The notes beneath the pieces are model-generated. The model was not told where the DNA came from. It made no database searches and saw only the letters and a program-made list of their open reading frames with translations. Shown piece after piece: positions 60,818 to 64,000 of a stretch of 64,000 nucleotides of DNA. Both the position numbers and the translations under genes were made by a program. The DNA comes from Stropharia rugosoannulata (Eukaryota; Basidiomycota; Agaricomycetes; Agaricales; Strophariaceae), in contig JANCIK010000008.1 of NCBI GenBank assembly GCA_028532985.1, positions 3,381,658 to 3,445,657 of the forward strand. Direction: 5' to 3'. Within the stretch, counting starts at the first letter, position 1, and the number at the start of each line of letters is the position of its first letter.

Positions 60818-63800
60818 TTACAAATCATCGTTAATATTCATGGGGTCGTCGAAGACAAAGTCATCGTCGAGAGCCACGTCGTCAGGCATATAAATGTCTG
60901 AGTCGTCGTCATTAACAACAATTGGTTCCACGATATCGGGTTGTGAATCCAATATGTGTCGCTTTGCAATGGACAACAGATCACCGTAATTGCTATAGCG
61001 TTTACGTGATAGTAACCAGCGAGCAGTGGTCAGACCAATTTTACGAGCGTCAATAGCCTCGCGTACTTCCATCGAATGGGACGTGAACGACACGGGAACG
61101 AGATAGGTAAAACTAACATCATCCCAGGAGAGGTCCGTTGGTTCGGAAGGTTGAGCGTCCCCCCGGGGGGAGTCGAGCGTAGGTAAGGGTGTTGCAGCCG
61201 GCGACTGCTCCCCATCGGAGTCAACTATCTCATCGTCCGACGGGTTTACATCCCGCATAACCTGGTCTTCTCCCGCCTCCTCAACAGGATGCGGCATCAG
61301 CGGCCCAGCGCCAGCCAGGGGAATAGACCGTCTGAAGTCCCAACCGTGTTGTCTACCTAGTCGTAAAGCCTCATCGAAGTCCAGCCCATCGGTTTCAGTT
61401 CCGAGTGCCGAGAGGTACTTGTAAAGTCGGTGAACTCTATTGTCGCGTAAGCGAGCAATCTCTTCGAGCCACGAATCTGACACTACTTGTTGTAATGCAT
61501 GAATATCGAACGCGTCCCATACGGGATTAAATTGTGTCTTAAGCACGATGAGATCGAACAGGCGGTAATTCCCCTCGTCGCGAATTACTTCGCGCGAATT
61601 TTCCCTATCCGGCGTACTAAACCGGTTAGCCCATCTCTTCGTAGTGTTTGCTTTAAGCCACGCATTAACCAACTTCTCAGGGTAGCCACGATTTATATAG
61701 ATATTACGAAGATCCGCTAACGCGGCCTTGTAATTATCAGGTCTACTACATAAGACCGCTAGCCTGGTCATCTCTCCCATGAACGTGCCTTTCTTGACGT
61801 CACGGGGGTGGTGAGATGCGTATGGAATACGTTCCAAGTGGTTGCGTTGTTTGCGAAATGGTTGCCATTCAACACTATTTGTGCTGGGGTCAATGTAAAC
61901 CATCATGTCTAAAAACGGCAGGTTAAACTGCGACGCTTCCCACGTAAGTTCGAGTCCTTCAAAGTGCACGAATGTCTGACAATACTCTAAAGCATCCTCA
62001 CGAGATTCGGCATAGACAATCATGAAACCATCATCGATGTAACGGCGATAAAAGATCAACCGCTCCTTCAACTGATGGGGGACGAAGCCATCTTCATAAA
62101 TCGCGCCGTAAATGTTCGCAACGTCGGGTGAACAAGCTACACCCATGGCGAGACCGCGATTTTGAAGGTAATACTTCCCCTCGAACTGAAAGACTAACTC
62201 TTTGCACGCAAGCGGAAGCGAGAGGTTCATCATATGACGAACTTCAGTGTCCGGCTTTTCCAGCTTTTCCCAGTACTTGCGAACGGCGGTAAGCGCATGT
62301 TCTGTGGGAATGTTGGGATAGAACGCTACGACGTCAAATCCAACAAGAAATATCTTGCGTGCGTGATTGTAGTTAAGAGTGGTCAAAGCCTTTGATAAAT
62401 CCTTAGTGCCGCGAAGCATGTATGGGAGCTTATTAATCATAGGTTTGAACGCCTTGGAAACCCACTTAGCAGTCGGGTTCTGTATGGAAGAATGACAAGG
62501 TACTATTGGTCGCATCTTGACCGGTTCTTTATGTATCTTAGGGATACCGTAGAAGACCGGAAGCGCGGCTAGTACGTCGTCCATATCCGACAGGACAAAT
62601 TGTCGCAAAAAGTTACTAAGTTGAAGATCTTGCAGCTTGCTTAGCGCATAGCCAGCGAGAGTCTCAACGTTCGCACATGTTTTTCCAAGTATTTGAATCG
62701 CCTCGTCCTTTTCCAGCAGCGAATAATCGTTGCGGTCAGACAAGATGAGAGCAGTATGTTTGACAAACCAGTCCTGTGTTACTACACACGTGCCAAGGTT
62801 TTTATCGGTACTTAAAACTAGCAGGTCATTGCTAACTAAGTACTTAAGGACTGAACGCTCGTCCACCAGTTCGGGCCTGGGGTCGATTTTTCTAAGCTTA
62901 GGTACGACGTTCTGAATATAAGATTCAATGAACGCCCTTCCTTTCGCAAGTCCTCTTTCTATGTAATCATCGGCTTCACTCGCGGGCTTACGCGACCGAT
63001 TGCTTAATTGGTAGTCTGGGTCAAACTTTTTTATGTCGGCTAAACCTTTAGCTTGTTGCGCAAGCCAGTACAACTTCCACCTGAGTCTATCACACATGTC
63101 GTTGTACGAGCGCATCAAGAGTTTATTATATATGCCCGCTCGGGGCAAGTAACGCATACCAGCAGAAATGTGAACATGTATATAAGGAGGGAGATTAACT
63201 CCCGGGCCGACGTGTACGAATGAGCGAAACCTTGCCGCCTCCAACACATGAGGGGGCGCCGCGCGGTACAAATACATGCGAGCTAAGGGATATGGGATCA
63301 ATAAGATCTCATCAGGGTAAGATGCTGGATCTTCATACCTGAACGAGGAGAGGGCTACTACCTCCTCTGCTTCCCTTTGCCTTTCGAGGACGACGCGGCC
63401 ATCTTGGGCCGTTTGCCGGAGCCAGGATTTAAACGGACCTTCCCGGACCGAGTGCGTGGGGCGCTTTGTAAGCGCCGCTCCGACCTGACCAGCGTCTCGA
63501 CGAGCTTGGCTTTCTTCGCGTTGAGCCGGCTCGGGCCGGCTTCTCCACTTCCCTGCGTAAGGGTGGTAGCGAATTAGTGAGTCCGATAAGAGTGGGGACG
63601 GATTATCACATACCAATCGAAGACTTTTCATCTTCGTGGCGACGGCGGCGTCGACGGCCTTCTTCAAGCTGTCATTAGTAAGGGCGTCAATACCCATATC
63701 AACGTCGGCGGTCGCCTTAAGCTGTTCCTTCGCGGCCTTCTTCGACTTGTCGAGATAGTAACGGTTCTTCTCCAGCCGGAGTATGTTGATGACAACATAC

Positions 63801-63887
63801 GGTAGGTCCACAATGAAGTTATCAAACTCCTGCTTAAAAAGCGTAGAGTCAGTCCAGACGAATTCTTCTCCCGTCTTCTGCTCCGGG
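60818..63887 (-). CDS. Penelope-like reverse transcriptase lacking an endonuclease (Coprina/Athena-like), 5'-truncated by telomere
   Basis: The frame is open from the stop at 60818 to the telomere repeats. Counting from the non-standard GTG codon at 63811, about residue 335 has the STDKNLG motif typical of Penelope-like elements (PLEs). About 420-440 has FYGIPKIHKEPVKMRPIVPC (RT2), about 488 VGFDVVAFYPNIP (first catalytic Asp), about 550 the NRGLAMGVACSPDVANIYGA block (RT4), and about 589 YIDDGF (catalytic Asp pair). A thumb with YASHHPRDVKKGTF follows. No GIY-YIG domain exists, and the C-terminus is acidic (DDDFVFDDPMNINDDL). Endonuclease-lacking PLEs attach to telomeres. No ATG precedes the open frame, and the first in-frame ATG is at 63697. 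The 5' end was probably lost before the telomere was rebuilt. The catalytic residues are intact. Confidence 0.88.
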
Positions 63888-64000
63888 TTTAGGGTTTAGG
63901 GTTTAGGGTTAGGGTTAGGGGTTTAGGGTTTAGGGTTTAGGGTTTAGGGTTAGGGTTTAGGGTTTAGGGTTTAGGGTTTAGGGTTTAGGGTTTAGGGTTT
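63885..64000. repeat. Terminal telomere tract (TTTAGGG)n
   Basis: About 16 tandem units run in the G-rich orientation towards the right edge, mainly TTTAGGG with three TTAGGG/TTAGGGG variants near 63907-63921 and 63948-63954. The G-rich strand pointing outward and the abrupt start inside the retroelement ORF indicate a true chromosome end. Confidence 0.92.

Noticed and set aside
63809..63811. GTG as the start codon of the RT ORF
   Set aside because: Nuclear eukaryotic genes rarely start at GTG, and the frame continues upstream to the telomere repeats. The true start is missing.
1..64000. tRNA or rRNA genes
   Set aside because: I looked for the tRNA B-box consensus and rRNA-like conserved blocks by eye and found none convincing. 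A tRNAscan-SE and Infernal run would settle this.

Overview
The window is the end of a chromosome of a filamentous basidiomycete, most likely an Agaricomycete. The evidence is short GT-AG introns of about 45-75 bases in every credible gene, a FunK1-type fungal kinase fragment, a chitin-synthase regulator of the Skt5/Chs4 type with a C-terminal CaaX box, basidiomycete-style hAT transposases, and a run of telomere repeats at the right edge (63885-64000). The repeat unit is mainly TTTAGGG, the plant-type heptamer, with some TTAGGG. The species cannot be named from sequence alone.

Layout. 1-9.5 kb: a short hAT-derived element with perfect 8-bp target duplications, a tandem pair of small signal-peptide/membrane/PPxY genes (3417-4081, 4785-5429), a CACGCA minisatellite, and a putative secreted lysine/glycine-rich protein. 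9.8-15 kb: a dispersed repeat, a 1.1-kb long-TIR element, and a four-exon SKT5-like gene, the clearest conserved cellular gene here. 15-19 kb: a 3'-truncated hAT transposase. 19.6-43.7 kb: an accessory region with five copies (three full-length, two broken) of one small gene family whose proteins resemble beta/gamma-crystallin Greek-key repeats, a multi-exon MACPF-like gene, and a 5,941-bp DNA transposon (22657-28597). That transposon has about 500-bp inverted repeats and a 6-bp target duplication, and carries a BTB-like gene, a retroviral-type DDE integrase gene and a third gene for a membrane-anchored protein. Two 1.1-kb elements share its terminal 16 bp and look like its non-autonomous relatives. 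44.2-45.4 kb: a gene with a cytidine-deaminase-like zinc signature. 46-58 kb: repeats, a G-run MITE, and GC-rich eroded coding sequence including an importin-beta (Kap121-like) pseudogene. 58.2-59.2 kb: the C-terminal half of a FunK1 kinase.

Chromosome end (59.6-64 kb). Three perfect TTTAGGG units at 59647-59667 mark a former chromosome terminus. Distal to them, on the minus strand, are a 12-bp hairpin, a hammerhead-ribozyme fold (59728-59802), a second degenerate telomeric patch (60751-60783), and a reverse-transcriptase ORF of about 1,000 codons. The ORF is of the Penelope-like type and has no GIY-YIG endonuclease. It runs open, without an ATG, into the terminal telomere tract. Its orientation (3' end towards the centromere, 5' end towards the telomere) is what is expected if endonuclease-lacking Penelope-like elements prime on exposed telomeric DNA. 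The two main discoveries are this ribozyme-bearing telomeric retroelement stack and the integrase/BTB long-TIR transposon family.
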